DNA of 64,000 nucleotides, from NCBI GenBank assembly GCA_947502505.1, contig CANNAE010000001.1, positions 62,001 through 126,000 on the forward strand, in the 5' to 3' direction. The translations under genes and the position numbers were made by a program. Below the pieces are notes generated by a model that saw only the letters and a list, made by a program, of their open reading frames with translations, was not told the DNA's origin and did not search any database. Below, piece by piece: positions 35,363 through 44,386 of the stretch (positions within the stretch are counted from its first letter, which is position 1; each line of letters opens with the position of its first letter). Source of the stretch: an uncultured Planococcus sp. GTDB lineage: Bacteria > Bacillota > Bacilli > Bacillales_A > Planococcaceae.

Positions 35363-36028
35363 ATGGATAAACCGATCAAAGCGTTCGTCTTCGATGTGTA
35401 TGGCACATTGTTCGACGTCATCGCCATCAAAGAGCAATGCGAAGAGGTGTTTCCCGGCCACGGCGACGCCATTAGCCAAACCTGGCGCACGAAACAAGTG
35501 GAATATTTCATGATGCGCCAGCTTATGGGAAAATATGATACCTTGTACGCCGTCACCCGCAGTGCCTTGAAATACGCGCTGGAAGACGAAGGGCTCGAAA
35601 CGACGGATGACATCGAGCGGCAATTGATGGACGCTTACTTGCATTTGCCGCTTTATGAAGAATCGGAAGCGGTATTGAAACAATTGCAGGACCATCAACT
35701 CGTCGTGTTCTCGAACGGTTCGCACGATATGCTCGACCCTTTGATCGAAAACGCTGGGATCAAGGACTTGCTAGACAAAGCTGTCAGTGTCGATGAGATC
35801 AAGCAGTTCAAGCCGGCACCGGCCGCGTATCAATACGTGTTGGGCCAATTGCAGCTGGAGCGCGACGAAATCCTGTTCATGTCATCAAACGGCTGGGACA
35901 TCTCCGGCGCGAAAAACTTTGGCTTCCGTACCGCCTGGATCAACCGCAAAGGGGTGCCGGTCGAACAGCTTGGCTTGGAGCCGGACTATGTGTTTGAGGA
36001 TCTGAACGGCTTGCTCCAATGGAAATAA
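35363..36028 (+). CDS. Type II haloacid dehalogenase-like hydrolase (HAD)
   Basis: 221 residues. HAD motif I AFVFDVYGTLFD with nucleophile D10, motif II VVFSNGSHD, motif III around K149 (QFKPAPAAYQYV) and motif IV SSNGWDISGAKNFG. The FDVYGTLFD, SNGS and SSNxWD wording is that of (S)-2-haloacid dehalogenases. The physiological substrate is unproven. RBS AGAGGAGG. Confidence 0.87.
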   Translation: MDKPIKAFVFDVYGTLFDVIAIKEQCEEVFPGHGDAISQTWRTKQVEYFMMRQLMGKYDTLYAVTRSALKYALEDEGLETTDDIERQLMDAYLHLPLYEESEAVLKQLQDHQLVVFSNGSHDMLDPLIENAGIKDLLDKAVSVDEIKQFKPAPAAYQYVLGQLQLERDEILFMSSNGWDISGAKNFGFRTAWINRKGVPVEQLGLEPDYVFEDLNGLLQWK

Positions 36029-36093
36029 AGTGCAGAAAAGGTTAAAACCGATTATTCCGGGTAAACTACTTATATAATAGAGGAGGCATTTTC

Positions 36094-36597
36094 ATGAATA
36101 GATTACAATTAGGGGATTCAGCCCCATCATTTACATTGCCGCGCGCTGAAGGCGGAGACTACTCACTGCAACAGGATTTATCTGAACGCAAAGGCTGGCG
36201 CTTCATCATTTTCTTCAGAGGCTCATGGTGCCCAGTATGCAACGAAGAATTACAGGATATCCAGGAAAACTTGTCGTATTTTGAAGGCAAGGACATCCAT
36301 TTCACGTTCGTGTCAACAGACAACCAGCAAGACCTTAACGAAATGAAAGAAAAGCACGGCTTGACCTCTCCAATCTTGGCCGATGCAACAGAAGACATCC
36401 TGAAACAATACGGCGTCTACTATCATGGAGAAGACGCGTTGTACGAAGACCACGGCGTTCACGGCGAGCCAGCATATTACTTGCTCAACGAAGAAGGCAA
36501 GCTTATGTACCAGCAGCAACAAACGAGCCCATTCGGCCGTCCGCATTCAAAAGAATTGCGTAAAATCGCTGCATACATCCGCAAAAACCTAAAATAA
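36094..36597 (+). CDS. AhpC/TSA-family peroxiredoxin-like protein
   Basis: 167 residues with thioredoxin fold. The motif FFRGSWCPVCNEEL (about 45-58) has the peroxidatic cysteine in CPVC, where thiol peroxidases usually have P-x-x-x-T/S-x-x-C; a later EDHGVHGEPAYYLLNEEG carries the cis-proline region. Likely reduces peroxides or acts as a thiol oxidoreductase in the cytoplasm (no signal peptide). RBS AGAGGAGG. Confidence 0.82.
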   Translation: MNRLQLGDSAPSFTLPRAEGGDYSLQQDLSERKGWRFIIFFRGSWCPVCNEELQDIQENLSYFEGKDIHFTFVSTDNQQDLNEMKEKHGLTSPILADATEDILKQYGVYYHGEDALYEDHGVHGEPAYYLLNEEGKLMYQQQQTSPFGRPHSKELRKIAAYIRKNLK

Positions 36598-36603
36598 TAA
36601 TAC

Positions 36604-36645
36604 ACAAAAGAGCTTGGAGGATATTCTCCAAGCTCTTTTTTTGTT
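36604..36645 (+). terminator. Terminator after the peroxiredoxin gene
   Basis: AAAGAGCTTGGAG / CTCCAAGCTCTTT stem followed by TTTTTG. Confidence 0.85.
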
Positions 36646-36655
36646 GTTATGCAAA

Positions 36656-36930
36656 CGTATTTTCCGAAGCTTATCGCATGACTCCGTGGGCTCGCGCCCA
36701 AGCCTCCTCAGTCGCTTTGAAGCCCTTGTGCTCCCACATCTGCGTGGCAGATGCGTCGCAAATGAATGCACTCAGCTAAGCTTCGCTCATTCATTCCTTG
36801 CGGGGTCTCGGTCGTCTCGCTATACCACTGGAAAGATAAGGTCGACCTACGGGAGGCCTTATCTTTGCGAAAGTAATGCGCAGCATTATTGAGCAGAAGG
36901 GTTTACGAGCGAACGCTTCTCCAAATACTC
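36656..36930. repeat. Intergenic repeat R1, copy C
   Basis: About 275 bp. It begins CGTATTTTCCGAAGCTTAT and ends GCGAACGCTTCTCCAAATAC, the same ends as copy A read in the opposite direction. It contains the shared inner module (36729-36795) plus an extra segment near 36825-36890 that includes a short inverted repeat (AGATAAGG..CCTTATCT). No gene within 36598-37022. Confidence 0.75.
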
Positions 36931-37022
36931 AGCTAATGCATTGATTTTTTAGATACAGCACGGGCAAGTCTAATTTTTGTTCATAATGGAACATGGAGTT
37001 CTTTGCGATCTTTTTTCGTGGG

Positions 37023-37400
37023 TCAACGCGTTTCGAGCACAGCGAAATAATTGTCTTCCGCATCTGCGAAATTGAACGTACGGCCCGTCGGCATGTCGAC
37101 AATGTCGCCAACCGTCACGCCTTTTTCGGCTAAGTCGTTGTACATTTGCTCGAACTCATCTGTGTAAAAAAGCAGCGACGGCGCTTCTAGGCTCAAGCCG
37201 GTATCCATCTGCTCCAATAAGTTCTTATCGTGCAGCACGATACTCGTCTCCGCACCTCCACGCGGCGCAATTTCGATCCACCGCATGCCGTCATTGTCTT
37301 GATCTTGCAGGATCGTAAAGCCCATCTTCTCTGTCCAAAACGTGGCAGCGGCATCTTGGTTACGGACATATACCATGACCTGTCCGATTTTAGCAATCAT
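37023..37400 (-). CDS. VOC superfamily (glyoxalase/bleomycin-resistance fold) protein
   Basis: 125 residues, single vicinal-oxygen-chelate unit pair: IGQVMVYVRNQDAAATFWTE (first beta-alpha-beta), MRWIEIAPRGG, then SLLFYTDEFEQMYNDLAEKG and a final TFNFADAEDNYFAVLE with the C-terminal metal glutamate. Substrate unknown. RBS GAGGAGG. Confidence 0.85.
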   Translation of the reverse strand: MIAKIGQVMVYVRNQDAAATFWTEKMGFTILQDQDNDGMRWIEIAPRGGAETSIVLHDKNLLEQMDTGLSLEAPSLLFYTDEFEQMYNDLAEKGVTVGDIVDMPTGRTFNFADAEDNYFAVLETR

Positions 37401-37488
37401 TGGCCGTCCTCCTCACAATAAAATGATTATTCACATCCTCATTAATCATTCGATGGCAGAACGGAAAATCCTTTAATGGGCAGTTATG

Positions 37489-37719
37489 TTAGGAAGGACG
37501 TTTTAAACCAAGCGAAACGATAAAGTTGTCGGTGAATGAAAGGGTTCCGACTAAAAAGCATCCGAAGGTCAGAAGGAATACTTCAATCCATGACGCTCCT
37601 AGAAATCGGAATAGCCAGCTGGAAAGAAAGCCAACAACAAAATAGACAGCAATGAATTTCTTAGATAATAATAAGCTGCTCAGGTAGATCCCACCTTTAC
37701 GTATTCGATTGACTGACAC
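37489..37719 (-). CDS. Small membrane protein, about 76 aa
   Basis: Two hydrophobic helices separated by FRFLGASWIE. The best RBS (AAAGGTGGG) lies inside the reading near codons 8-10, so the true start may be further downstream at a non-ATG codon; GTG at 37719 is given as the longest choice. Unknown function. Confidence 0.45.
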   Translation of the reverse strand: MSVNRIRKGGIYLSSLLLSKKFIAVYFVVGFLSSWLFRFLGASWIEVFLLTFGCFLVGTLSFTDNFIVSLGLKRPS

Positions 37720-37825
37720 ATTTTAAAAATAACAAGTTCCATCTTTACATAAAAAGGGAAAAATGACAATTCTCCGTTGAAGTTTGATAGACTAAATACA
37801 ACAAGTGTAAAAGAGGAGAGAACCC

Positions 37826-37906
37826 ATGAAAAAACCAACAAAAGGTATTCTGTTTTTTGTACTCGGCATAATTACTGGTATTATTTTGTACTCTTTGTTC
37901 ATGTAG
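37826..37906 (+). CDS. Tiny membrane peptide, 26 aa
   Basis: MKKPTKGILFFVLGIITGII then LYSLFM: a basic start and one hydrophobic helix. RBS GAGGAGAG 5 nt upstream and a strong terminator 19 bp downstream suggest a real small gene. Function unknown. Confidence 0.55.
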   Translation: MKKPTKGILFFVLGIITGIILYSLFM

Positions 37907-37924
37907 GAATCGGATCAGTACCAC

Positions 37925-37964
37925 AAAAAAAGCAGCATAGGCGAGGGCCTATGCTGCTTTTTTA
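37925..37964 (+). terminator. Strong terminator
   Basis: AAAGCAGCATAGGC / GCCTATGCTGCTTT stem with GAGG loop and T tract. Confidence 0.85.
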
Positions 37965-38014
37965 GAGCCATTCATGTCTTTTCTGCACAGCGTTCATAAC
38001 AGCGAACAAGACAG

Positions 38015-39055
38015 TCACTCACCTCGGTTCAAATAACGATTCAAGAGTTCAGAAAAGGCTTCGAGTTTCTCTAAGCGAATCGAATAAACCCCTTTTTCCA
38101 CTTGAACAAACTTCGCGGCCTTCAATAATGCCAATTGATGATGAAGCGTCGTCTTGGACATTTGGAATTGAGTACTCAAATCTTGCAGGGAAGCGGGAGC
38201 CTGGCGCAACTGATACAGGACATTCAAGCGCAGCCCATCTCCGAGCGCTTTATGTCCTTGGATCAATTCGTTCGGCGGCACTTCAGGATCGAGTAAATGC
38301 TGCTCGTCGACCGGATAGAAGAACAATTTTACATCCGCCGTCCGAATCGTCAGCGTCCACGGGCGATACGACACGTGCGGAAGCAGCTTGACTGACCAGA
38401 TAGAAGGCTCAGGCGCATAATCGGCACCTGTCACGCGCTTGATTTCTTTTTGGGCATTCGCTGGATCAAGCCCGCGATGCTGTTTTTCTTCAAAGGCAAG
38501 GGCCTGCAGCCAGGTTGCGATATACGGCTTTTGCATCATCCAGTCTTGCCACTCCGTTAAAACGCCGATAAACAATTCGCTCAGCTGTGCTCTCGTATGA
38601 CTGCGAAGTTGACGCACGTAGCCGGCGAGGTAAGCATGCCCTTCAAACAACTCCTCATAAGGAGACCACCAGCCACTGTCTTCAGGATGCTGCGCCGCCT
38701 GTTCCCGCAACGCTTCCGCAGCGCGGCTATGGTAGGGAAGCAGCACATCATAAAATCGATCGTCGGAAAGATCCGCCAACCGATTCGAAAACTCCTCGAC
38801 CGTCCGCGCACCGAGCTCATTTTGCGCCAACAACAAGCCATACCACAGATTGGTCTCTTGTATCTTCTCTAAGGATTCCACTAGAGACGCAGGCATGGTT
38901 TCTGCATTATGCTGCCACTCCTCATCCATCTCAAACGTATGACGCATTTGCCCGTGCGTATATCCCGCAATCCCGACCGACCATTCCCACACCGCTGACT
39001 GTTCCACAGCCAATTGAATCGTTTCTTCCGCTAACGCCGCATCCATCATCTTCAT
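38015..39055 (-). CDS. ArsR-type winged-helix regulator with a large N-terminal domain
   Basis: 346 residues. The C-terminal third is an ArsR-like DNA-binding domain: LGDGLRLNVLYQLRQAP, LQDLSTQFQMSKTTLHHQLALLKAA (recognition helix STQFQMSKTTLHHQL, about 297-311), VEKGVYSIR. The first 250 residues form an acidic and aromatic domain of the DUF5937 type; its ligand is unknown. No CxC metal motif is seen. RBS GGAGG, 8 nt before ATG. No obvious partner operon, so its target is open. Confidence 0.8.
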   Translation of the reverse strand: MKMMDAALAEETIQLAVEQSAVWEWSVGIAGYTHGQMRHTFEMDEEWQHNAETMPASLVESLEKIQETNLWYGLLLAQNELGARTVEEFSNRLADLSDDRFYDVLLPYHSRAAEALREQAAQHPEDSGWWSPYEELFEGHAYLAGYVRQLRSHTRAQLSELFIGVLTEWQDWMMQKPYIATWLQALAFEEKQHRGLDPANAQKEIKRVTGADYAPEPSIWSVKLLPHVSYRPWTLTIRTADVKLFFYPVDEQHLLDPEVPPNELIQGHKALGDGLRLNVLYQLRQAPASLQDLSTQFQMSKTTLHHQLALLKAAKFVQVEKGVYSIRLEKLEAFSELLNRYLNRGE

Positions 39056-39211
39056 ATCAACAACCTCCTAAGACTTTTTCTTTATTCTATATGAATGAAA
39101 CCTTATATTCAATATTTATCGAATTGATAATTCGGTTTATTTAGAATGAAATAAAATAGCCTCGAATAGGAGAGAGGATACTTCTTTAGAAAGCGCATGC
39201 ATGCAAAAAAA

Positions 39212-39250
39212 GCACAAAAAAAGAGCACCCGAGATTTCGGATACTCCCTG
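39212..39250 (-). terminator. Terminator after the NlpC/P60 gene
   Basis: On the minus strand GAGTATCCGA / TCGGGTGCTC imperfect stem followed by TTTTTTTG. Confidence 0.65.
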
Positions 39251-39259
39251 AAGCCTATA

Positions 39260-40000
39260 TTATTTGAAACGTCTGAAGCTGTGGAATTTAGGTCCCCAGT
39301 ATGGGCCGCTCAAGCTTTTTACTTCTGCTTTAGAACCGCCAGAGTGAACGAACTGGTTGTTCCCGATGTAGATCCCATTGTGTGAGATTCCTGGGCGGTA
39401 AGTGTTGGCGAAGAAGACCAAGTCTCCTGGGCGCGGATTTGTAACTTCGTAAGACTGGGCGTATTGAGTGAGCGTCGTGCGTGAAACGTTCTTGCCAGCT
39501 TGTTTGAAGGCGTATTGTACAAATCCTGAGCAGTCAAACCCAGCTGTTGTCGTGCCGCCGAAACGGTACGGGATGCCTTTAAGCGCTAGTGCTTGTGAAA
39601 CGACTGCTGAAGAAGAAACGCTAGATGAAGAAGATGCTTGAACTACACCAGATCCAGATACTTTCGTGATCAATGAACCGTGTACCCAACCGTGCGTTCC
39701 GCCAGTGCGGACTTTATGCCAAGTACCGCTGCCGATTGTAGCAGTACGAGTGATTGTTGCAGTTGCGCCTTTAGCAGCGACTTTGATGACGCCGTGGCTT
39801 GTGCCGGCATCTCTGCGGACGTTTGTAGCGTATTTGAATTTATATGTGCTACTAGCAACTTGGACGATTGCCGGCTCAGATGCTTTCTGTGCGACTTCTG
39901 TCTGTGGCTGTTGTGCCTGTGCTGAATTTTGTGCGTCTGTTGCTGAACCAGAAAAGACCAATGCGCCTGCTGCTAGTAGTGTAAAGAATGCTTTTTTCAT
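39260..40000 (-). CDS. Secreted NlpC/P60 peptidoglycan endopeptidase with SH3b domain
   Basis: 246 residues. Signal peptide (MKKAFFTLLAAGALVFSGSA), one bacterial SH3 domain (about 52-116: YKFKYATNVRRDAG..WHKV..GWVHG), a serine-rich linker and a C-terminal NlpC/P60 domain with catalytic C157 (GFDCSGF), H207 (GISHNGIY) and H219 (FVHSGG). It cuts D-gamma-Glu-diaminoacid bonds in wall peptides in related enzymes. RBS CGGAGG. Preceded by a sigma-A promoter and a WalR-type box. Confidence 0.92.
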   Translation of the reverse strand: MKKAFFTLLAAGALVFSGSATDAQNSAQAQQPQTEVAQKASEPAIVQVASSTYKFKYATNVRRDAGTSHGVIKVAAKGATATITRTATIGSGTWHKVRTGGTHGWVHGSLITKVSGSGVVQASSSSSVSSSAVVSQALALKGIPYRFGGTTTAGFDCSGFVQYAFKQAGKNVSRTTLTQYAQSYEVTNPRPGDLVFFANTYRPGISHNGIYIGNNQFVHSGGSKAEVKSLSGPYWGPKFHSFRRFK

Positions 40001-40081
40001 TAAGTCGGTACCTCCGAAGGATTATTTTTTAAATTTATGTTATGTGGAAATAAAGATTATCATTAATTTGCTCTGCCACTT

Positions 40082-40110
40082 ACTATATAGACTGGCCCCC
40101 ATAAAAACAA
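40082..40110 (-). promoter_or_regulatory. Promoter of the NlpC/P60 gene
   Basis: On the minus strand -35 TTGTTT (40110-40105), 17-bp spacer, -10 TATAGT (40087-40082), leaving a leader of about 75 nt. Confidence 0.55.
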
Positions 40111-40131
40111 TGTCTGTGGAGTTTCAATTAG

Positions 40132-40148
40132 ATTACAGCAATATTACA
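40132..40148 (-). promoter_or_regulatory. WalR (YycF)-type box
   Basis: On the minus strand TGTAAT-ATTGC-TGTAAT fits the WalR consensus TGTWAH-N5-TGTWAH exactly, 22 bp upstream of the -35 box. WalR controls wall hydrolases in Firmicutes, matching the product of this gene. Confidence 0.65.
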
Positions 40149-40498
40149 AGTGAATGACGGCTCATAAATCCAGTCACAGCAAGGGTTTTGGGTGATGGTA
40201 ATATTTACAAGTAGATGTTTATTTCTTTGAGAATCGGGAAATGACTACGATTTTTACGTGATTGAATTCACAAAATATTACGCTCGGGCAGATTTTTGTC
40301 TAAATTTTATGCCCTTTAATTTCCAAATCGGGACCCTGAATGCCTTTATGGCAGTTTTTTAGTCAATTTAATCATATAATTATTAGAAAAATCAAAAACT
40401 ATACTAATAAAGCTTTGTTACACAATTGTAATAATCCATTCATTGCTTCATTTTTGTGGGTTGGGGGTATACGAAATGTAATAGGAAAGGTAGAAGGC

Positions 40499-40630
40499 GG
40501 GAGATTGCGCTTCAGGCGGAAGCTTGCCCAGGGGCGGGAATCGAGCCTCCTCATTCGCTGTGCTCATTCCGGGGTCTCTCAAACCCGCTGATCCCTCGGG
40601 CGTCACCGCCTTACGCTCCATCTCTAGTTT
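40499..40630. repeat. Intergenic repeat R2, copy 1
   Basis: About 130 bp with imperfect inverted ends (GAGATTGCGCTTCAGGCGG and CGCCTTACGCTCCATCTC). Shares AGGCGGAAGCTTG, CTGATCCCTC and CGTCACCGCC with copies 3 and 4. Short open frames crossing it are artefacts. Confidence 0.7.
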
Positions 40631-40696
40631 TAGAGGGATAAGGGAGTTTCATATCTCATTGATTCTAGTGGGGATGAGAAATGTGATAGGAAAATG

Positions 40697-40940
40697 GGAA
40701 GGCGGGAGATTGCGCTGCAATCGGATGCTTTGGGCCCACAGGATGCGGGTCATGCAGCTGATGCGACAGGACGTCGCGTTCTCAGCTGCCCGGAGGCATG
40801 GTCTCGACCAATTCTTCATTCACAACATTCGTACGGTAACCGCTGCTCCCAAATCTGCACGGCAGATGCGTCGCAAATGAACATGCTCAGCCAAGCTTCG
40901 CATATTCATTAGTCGCCGATTTCCGCTCCATCTCTAGTTT
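40697..40940. repeat. Intergenic repeat R2, copy 2, with R1 inner module
   Basis: Same ends as copy 1 (GCGGGAGATTGCGCT and CGCTCCATCTCTAGTTTTAG) but a different centre. The segment 40843-40910 (with GGCAGATGCGTCGCAAATGA) matches the inner module of R1 copies B and C, so the two families exchange parts. Copies 1 and 2 are also followed by similar sequence (CATATCTCATTGAT, CATACCTCATTGAT). Confidence 0.65.
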
Positions 40941-41179
40941 TAGAGGAGTAAGTAGGTGTCATACCTCATTGATGTGTAGACATTGCTAGTAGATATTGAA
41001 TTTGTATTTCTGAACTCTTATATAGTAGAAAGTTGCACTCAACAGCTTCTCTTCACCGTTTCTACAACTCACCGCGACTCAGCGTGAAGCGCTGGGAGCA
41101 GTCTCGCATTTTGCCTATCAGCACAAACTAGATATAGTGGAATGTCCTAGAGGCACCCATTTAACAATGAACAGACCCA

Positions 41180-41269
41180 AGCGCCGGCGCGTCAAAGGGC
41201 TAGGCGTTGTGATGAGACCGATGGTCTTTCGGGCTCATCACAGAAGCCATGCCCAAAGCGCCAAGCGCT
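41180..41269. ncRNA. Candidate structured element H, copy 1 (long multi-stem hairpin)
   Basis: Nested pairing from the outside in: AGCGC/GCGCT, GGCGC/GCGCC, GGGC/GCCC, GGC/GCC, GTGATGAG/CTCATCAC (8 bp), an A-G mismatch, CCGA/TCGG (4 bp), and the 7-nt loop TGGTCTT. A second copy at 45747 has the same plan with different bases in the paired positions. No T tract follows, so it is not a simple terminator. Orientation and transcription are unknown. It sits between repeat R2 copy 2 and the patatin gene in a 1.36-kb stretch without genes. Confidence 0.55.
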
Positions 41270-41362
41270 GAGTTACCGGATTCCATATCCAACATTCTCA
41301 ATTCATCTATCTATCATTCATAGAAGAAACAAAACCTATATCTATAGAAGGAGGCTGTCCAC

Positions 41363-42328
41363 ATGAAGAAGATTCTATCGATTGATGGCGGGGGCATACG
41401 GGGGATTTTGCCGGCAATGATGCTGTGTGAGCTGGAGCGGCGGACGGGCAAACCGGTCTCCGAACAATTCGATATCTTCGTCGGCACGTCTACCGGTGCG
41501 ATCTTAGCGCTTGGCCTCCTAGTTCCGGACGGCAAAAAGCCGCGCTACACCGCAAACGATATTCTCAAGCTCTATGAAACTGAAGCCGAGCGCATGTTCC
41601 GAAAATCTTTCCTGCACCGCGCATTCGGCGTTGTCGGGCGTTTTCTTCATACCCAATACAGCCATAGAGAATTCGAACAAGTGCTCAAGCATTACTTCCA
41701 GGATCTAAAACTCTCCGACCTGCTTCAGCCGGCCGTTATCCCGAGCTACGACATCCACGGGCGGCACGCGCATTTTTTCAAGAGCACAGTCATTGAATTG
41801 GACGAACGCCAGCCCGACAGTGAAATCCGCCACATCATTCGGGCGGCTACCGCGGCACCTAGCTATTTCGCGCCGGCGAAGATTCCGGAGTATCCGAAAT
41901 CAATGTTCATCGACGGCGGCGTATTTGCTAATGACCCGGGGCTAAGTGCGTATTCCGAAGGGCTCGAACTTTACGGAGATGAAGAGGAAGACTTTTTGCT
42001 CGTGTCGCTCGGCACCGGGGAAGCGCAGCGGGAAGTGGAAGTGACGGGCTGGCGGGCTTGGTTTCATTACGGCTGGGCGCGCTCGTTATTGAAAGTCATG
42101 ATGGACGGCAGTTCCGACTCGGTCGACCATCAGCTGCGCCACTTGTTGGCAGATGAAGGCATCGACCAACGCTATTACCGCTTTCAGGAAAAACTGCCGG
42201 CGGATGATTCGGGCATCGAACAATTGGACCGCGTGACGCCGGAAAACCTCGCCCGGCTGCGGCAAGTCGCCAAGCGCATGATTGATCGCCAAAGCGATGA
42301 ACTCGATAAATTATGCCGCTTGTTATAA
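41363..42328 (+). CDS. Patatin-like phospholipase
   Basis: 321 residues. Seen: glycine-rich oxyanion loop SIDGGGIRGILPA (6-18), nucleophile S43 in GTSTG, and the dyad aspartate D184 in IDGGVFANDP. The wording resembles CapV-type patatins used as effectors in anti-phage CBASS and also bacterial housekeeping patatins. No cyclase (CD-NTase) or other defence gene is adjacent, so the defence reading is not supported here. No signal peptide. RBS GAAGGAGG. Confidence 0.88.
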   Translation: MKKILSIDGGGIRGILPAMMLCELERRTGKPVSEQFDIFVGTSTGAILALGLLVPDGKKPRYTANDILKLYETEAERMFRKSFLHRAFGVVGRFLHTQYSHREFEQVLKHYFQDLKLSDLLQPAVIPSYDIHGRHAHFFKSTVIELDERQPDSEIRHIIRAATAAPSYFAPAKIPEYPKSMFIDGGVFANDPGLSAYSEGLELYGDEEEDFLLVSLGTGEAQREVEVTGWRAWFHYGWARSLLKVMMDGSSDSVDHQLRHLLADEGIDQRYYRFQEKLPADDSGIEQLDRVTPENLARLRQVAKRMIDRQSDELDKLCRLL

Positions 42329-42420
42329 CTTGTTACGGAAGTGTAATGCGTTTGTCGTGGTAATTACAAAAGCTGCTTAGTAGAATAAGCGAGGAATCAT
42401 AGTGAAAAGAGGTCAACCCA

Positions 42421-43446
42421 ATGGCGCGAAGATACGGCTATATGGACTGGATGCGGGTGGTGGCGATCGTTACGGTCGTTGGCGTGCACGTCGCATCGAA
42501 AATCATCAATAATTACACGGTCGGCGATTGGGAATGGCATTACGCAAACGCGATCGACAGCGCACTTCGCTGGTGCGTGCCGATTTTCTTCATGCTGAGC
42601 GGCGCGCTGCTGTTGACGCGCGACTCAAAAGAGCCGATCGGCGAATTCTTGCGTAAGCGGCTCGGCAAAGTGCTTTTGCCGCTCGTGTTTTGGAGCGCCG
42701 TTTACATGGCCTATAATATTTTTCAATTAGAAGAGCAATATACCCCGATGGAAATGGTCGGGGCTTTTATCTCGGATGACATCTACTACCATCTGTGGTT
42801 TCTCTACATCATCACGGGACTGTATTTGATGGCGCCGTTCCTGCGCATCCTTGTGAAGCATATGGACAAGACGATGTTCCATTATTTCTTTGCGTTCTGG
42901 TTTTTATTCTCGGCCGCGGTGCCGATCTTCACGAGGGCGACAGGATATGAAGTGGCATTCGCAGGCCAGCTGTTCGCACCTTATATCGGCTATTTCCTGC
43001 TGGGAGCTTACTTGGTGCTGCATCCACTGCCCAAACGCTGGCTGCCGACACTTGGCGTGCTCGCGATCATCGGCTATGCGGTGACATTGTACGGGACGGT
43101 CTCTGCGAATACGGGGCGCGAAGCGGGAGATTTCGATGATTTCTTCTATGAACATTATTACCCGCACGCGATCTTCGTTTCGCTGTTCGTCTTCGTCGCG
43201 TTCCAGCAGCTCGGCAAGAACTTGAAATCGACGCCGCTCATTACGCGCATCAGCACAGCGACCTTTGGGGTCTACATTATCCACCCGCTAATCCAGACTT
43301 ATTTGAACCGATTATTCGATTTTAATGAATCGACCATCAATGTCGGGATCGGCGTGCCGCTGTCGTGGATTGTCATCTTCATCTTGTCGTATATCATCAT
43401 TCGCTTGATGCAGAAGACACCGGTTGTTAGGCGCCTAGTGCCATAG
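42421..43446 (+). CDS. Acyltransferase family 3 (WecH/OafA-like) membrane protein
   Basis: 341 residues, about ten hydrophobic helices. Seen: DWMRVVAIVTVVGVHVA (catalytic histidine in VHVA, about residue 23), WCVPIFFMLSGALL and FRKRL-like LRKRLGKVLLPLVFW. The family transfers acyl (often acetyl or succinyl) groups to cell-surface glycans. RBS AGAGGT. The surface polysaccharide region starts 3 kb downstream, so a role in modifying it is possible. Confidence 0.85.
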   Translation: MARRYGYMDWMRVVAIVTVVGVHVASKIINNYTVGDWEWHYANAIDSALRWCVPIFFMLSGALLLTRDSKEPIGEFLRKRLGKVLLPLVFWSAVYMAYNIFQLEEQYTPMEMVGAFISDDIYYHLWFLYIITGLYLMAPFLRILVKHMDKTMFHYFFAFWFLFSAAVPIFTRATGYEVAFAGQLFAPYIGYFLLGAYLVLHPLPKRWLPTLGVLAIIGYAVTLYGTVSANTGREAGDFDDFFYEHYYPHAIFVSLFVFVAFQQLGKNLKSTPLITRISTATFGVYIIHPLIQTYLNRLFDFNESTINVGIGVPLSWIVIFILSYIIIRLMQKTPVVRRLVP

Positions 43447-43646
43447 ACAGCCGAATTCCATTTCTGTGCTTATGTCTATAGGACTCTATAGACGGGGACC
43501 TGTAATTAATGTGGCATTGCACGGGAAGAAAAAAAGATTAAAAATTTGACGAATTTAACAGTTTCAGTCGTATTCAATTGCCTAACATGATAAGCTGTAT
43601 TTAATTGTAAGTTCAGGCTGGTTTATGGGTATAAAGGGGTGAGAGC

Positions 43647-44057
43647 ATCAAAAAGTCGATTTGGCTGGGAGTTTTTACAGCGATGGCGATTTTGCTGTCG
43701 GCATGCACACATAATGAAGTCATACGAGTCGGCGTGCCATTTACAGATGGCATGACAGAGGGTGTCTTATTCAACAAAGATATCAAAGACCGGGCTTCGG
43801 TCGTTACGCTCAGAACGATCCTGCAAAACGAAACAGAGCTTGAGTCGCTTGACCGATTGTCCGTCGAACCGCAAGCCGTCTTCACCATTGACCGCCCGGA
43901 CGACGGCGTACAGGAAATCCGCCGCTTCGTTTGGTATCGCGACAATGGCCGCGCCATCATGTCCAATGAACGCAACGTCCTGTCCCACAAAGAAAACCAA
44001 GAATTCTTCAGGCTCACGGCACAACAGACGCAAGACTTAAAGAAAATTCTTCAATAG
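43647..44057 (+). CDS. Small lipoprotein, about 136 aa, apparent ATC start
   Basis: The lipobox LSAC sits only eight residues after the first in-frame ATG (43683), too short for a signal peptide. In-frame upstream sequence supplies a proper one (IKKSIWLGVFTAMAILLSAC) beginning at ATC 43647, which has AAAGGGGTGAG 4-5 nt upstream. No ATG/GTG/TTG exists in that frame there. The mature part (THNEVIRVGVPFTDG..) has no recognised family. Either AUC is the initiator, or the start codon has been lost. Confidence 0.6.
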   Translation: MKKSIWLGVFTAMAILLSACTHNEVIRVGVPFTDGMTEGVLFNKDIKDRASVVTLRTILQNETELESLDRLSVEPQAVFTIDRPDDGVQEIRRFVWYRDNGRAIMSNERNVLSHKENQEFFRLTAQQTQDLKKILQ

Positions 44058-44083
44058 CTTTTAAAGTAAATAGCATCGATAGC

Positions 44084-44116
44084 GAAAGTCCTGTCTTGTG
44101 CAGGGCTTTTTGTTTT
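44084..44116 (+). terminator. Terminator
   Basis: AAGTCCTGT / GCAGGGCTT stem followed by TTTGTTTT. Confidence 0.7.
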
Positions 44117-44386
44117 GGCGAAATTAAATTCCAAGACGCGTCTGCCGGTCCTTTAAAGCCTATTCAGAAAGTAAAAATCCCTCATTCTTAAAGAAAAAAC
44201 AAAGTGGACCATAAATGGAAGAAATACATATTTAGATTGTGTTCCTTTTAAATGCCTACTATAATGAAATTTAAGACTATTGAATCGGTAATAAAGGTCT
44301 ATTAATTATTTTTTAAATACTATTTACTAGCTATAAAGTAGTTGTTAGTGGCTTTAAGTTATCAAAAAATAGAGGAGGAAAACCGA

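Noticed and set aside
40149..40330. ydaO (c-di-AMP) riboswitch upstream of the NlpC/P60 gene
   Set aside because: These riboswitches often precede such hydrolases, but the conserved blocks are missing and the promoter lies only about 75 nt from the start.
41180..41269. Integron attC site
   Set aside because: Length and imperfect pairing are similar, but no GTTRRRY/RYYYAAC core sites, no cassette array and no integrase are seen.
41363..42328. CBASS defence system based on the patatin
   Set aside because: No CD-NTase, Cap2/Cap3 or other defence gene is adjacent; the neighbours are an acyltransferase and non-coding repeats.
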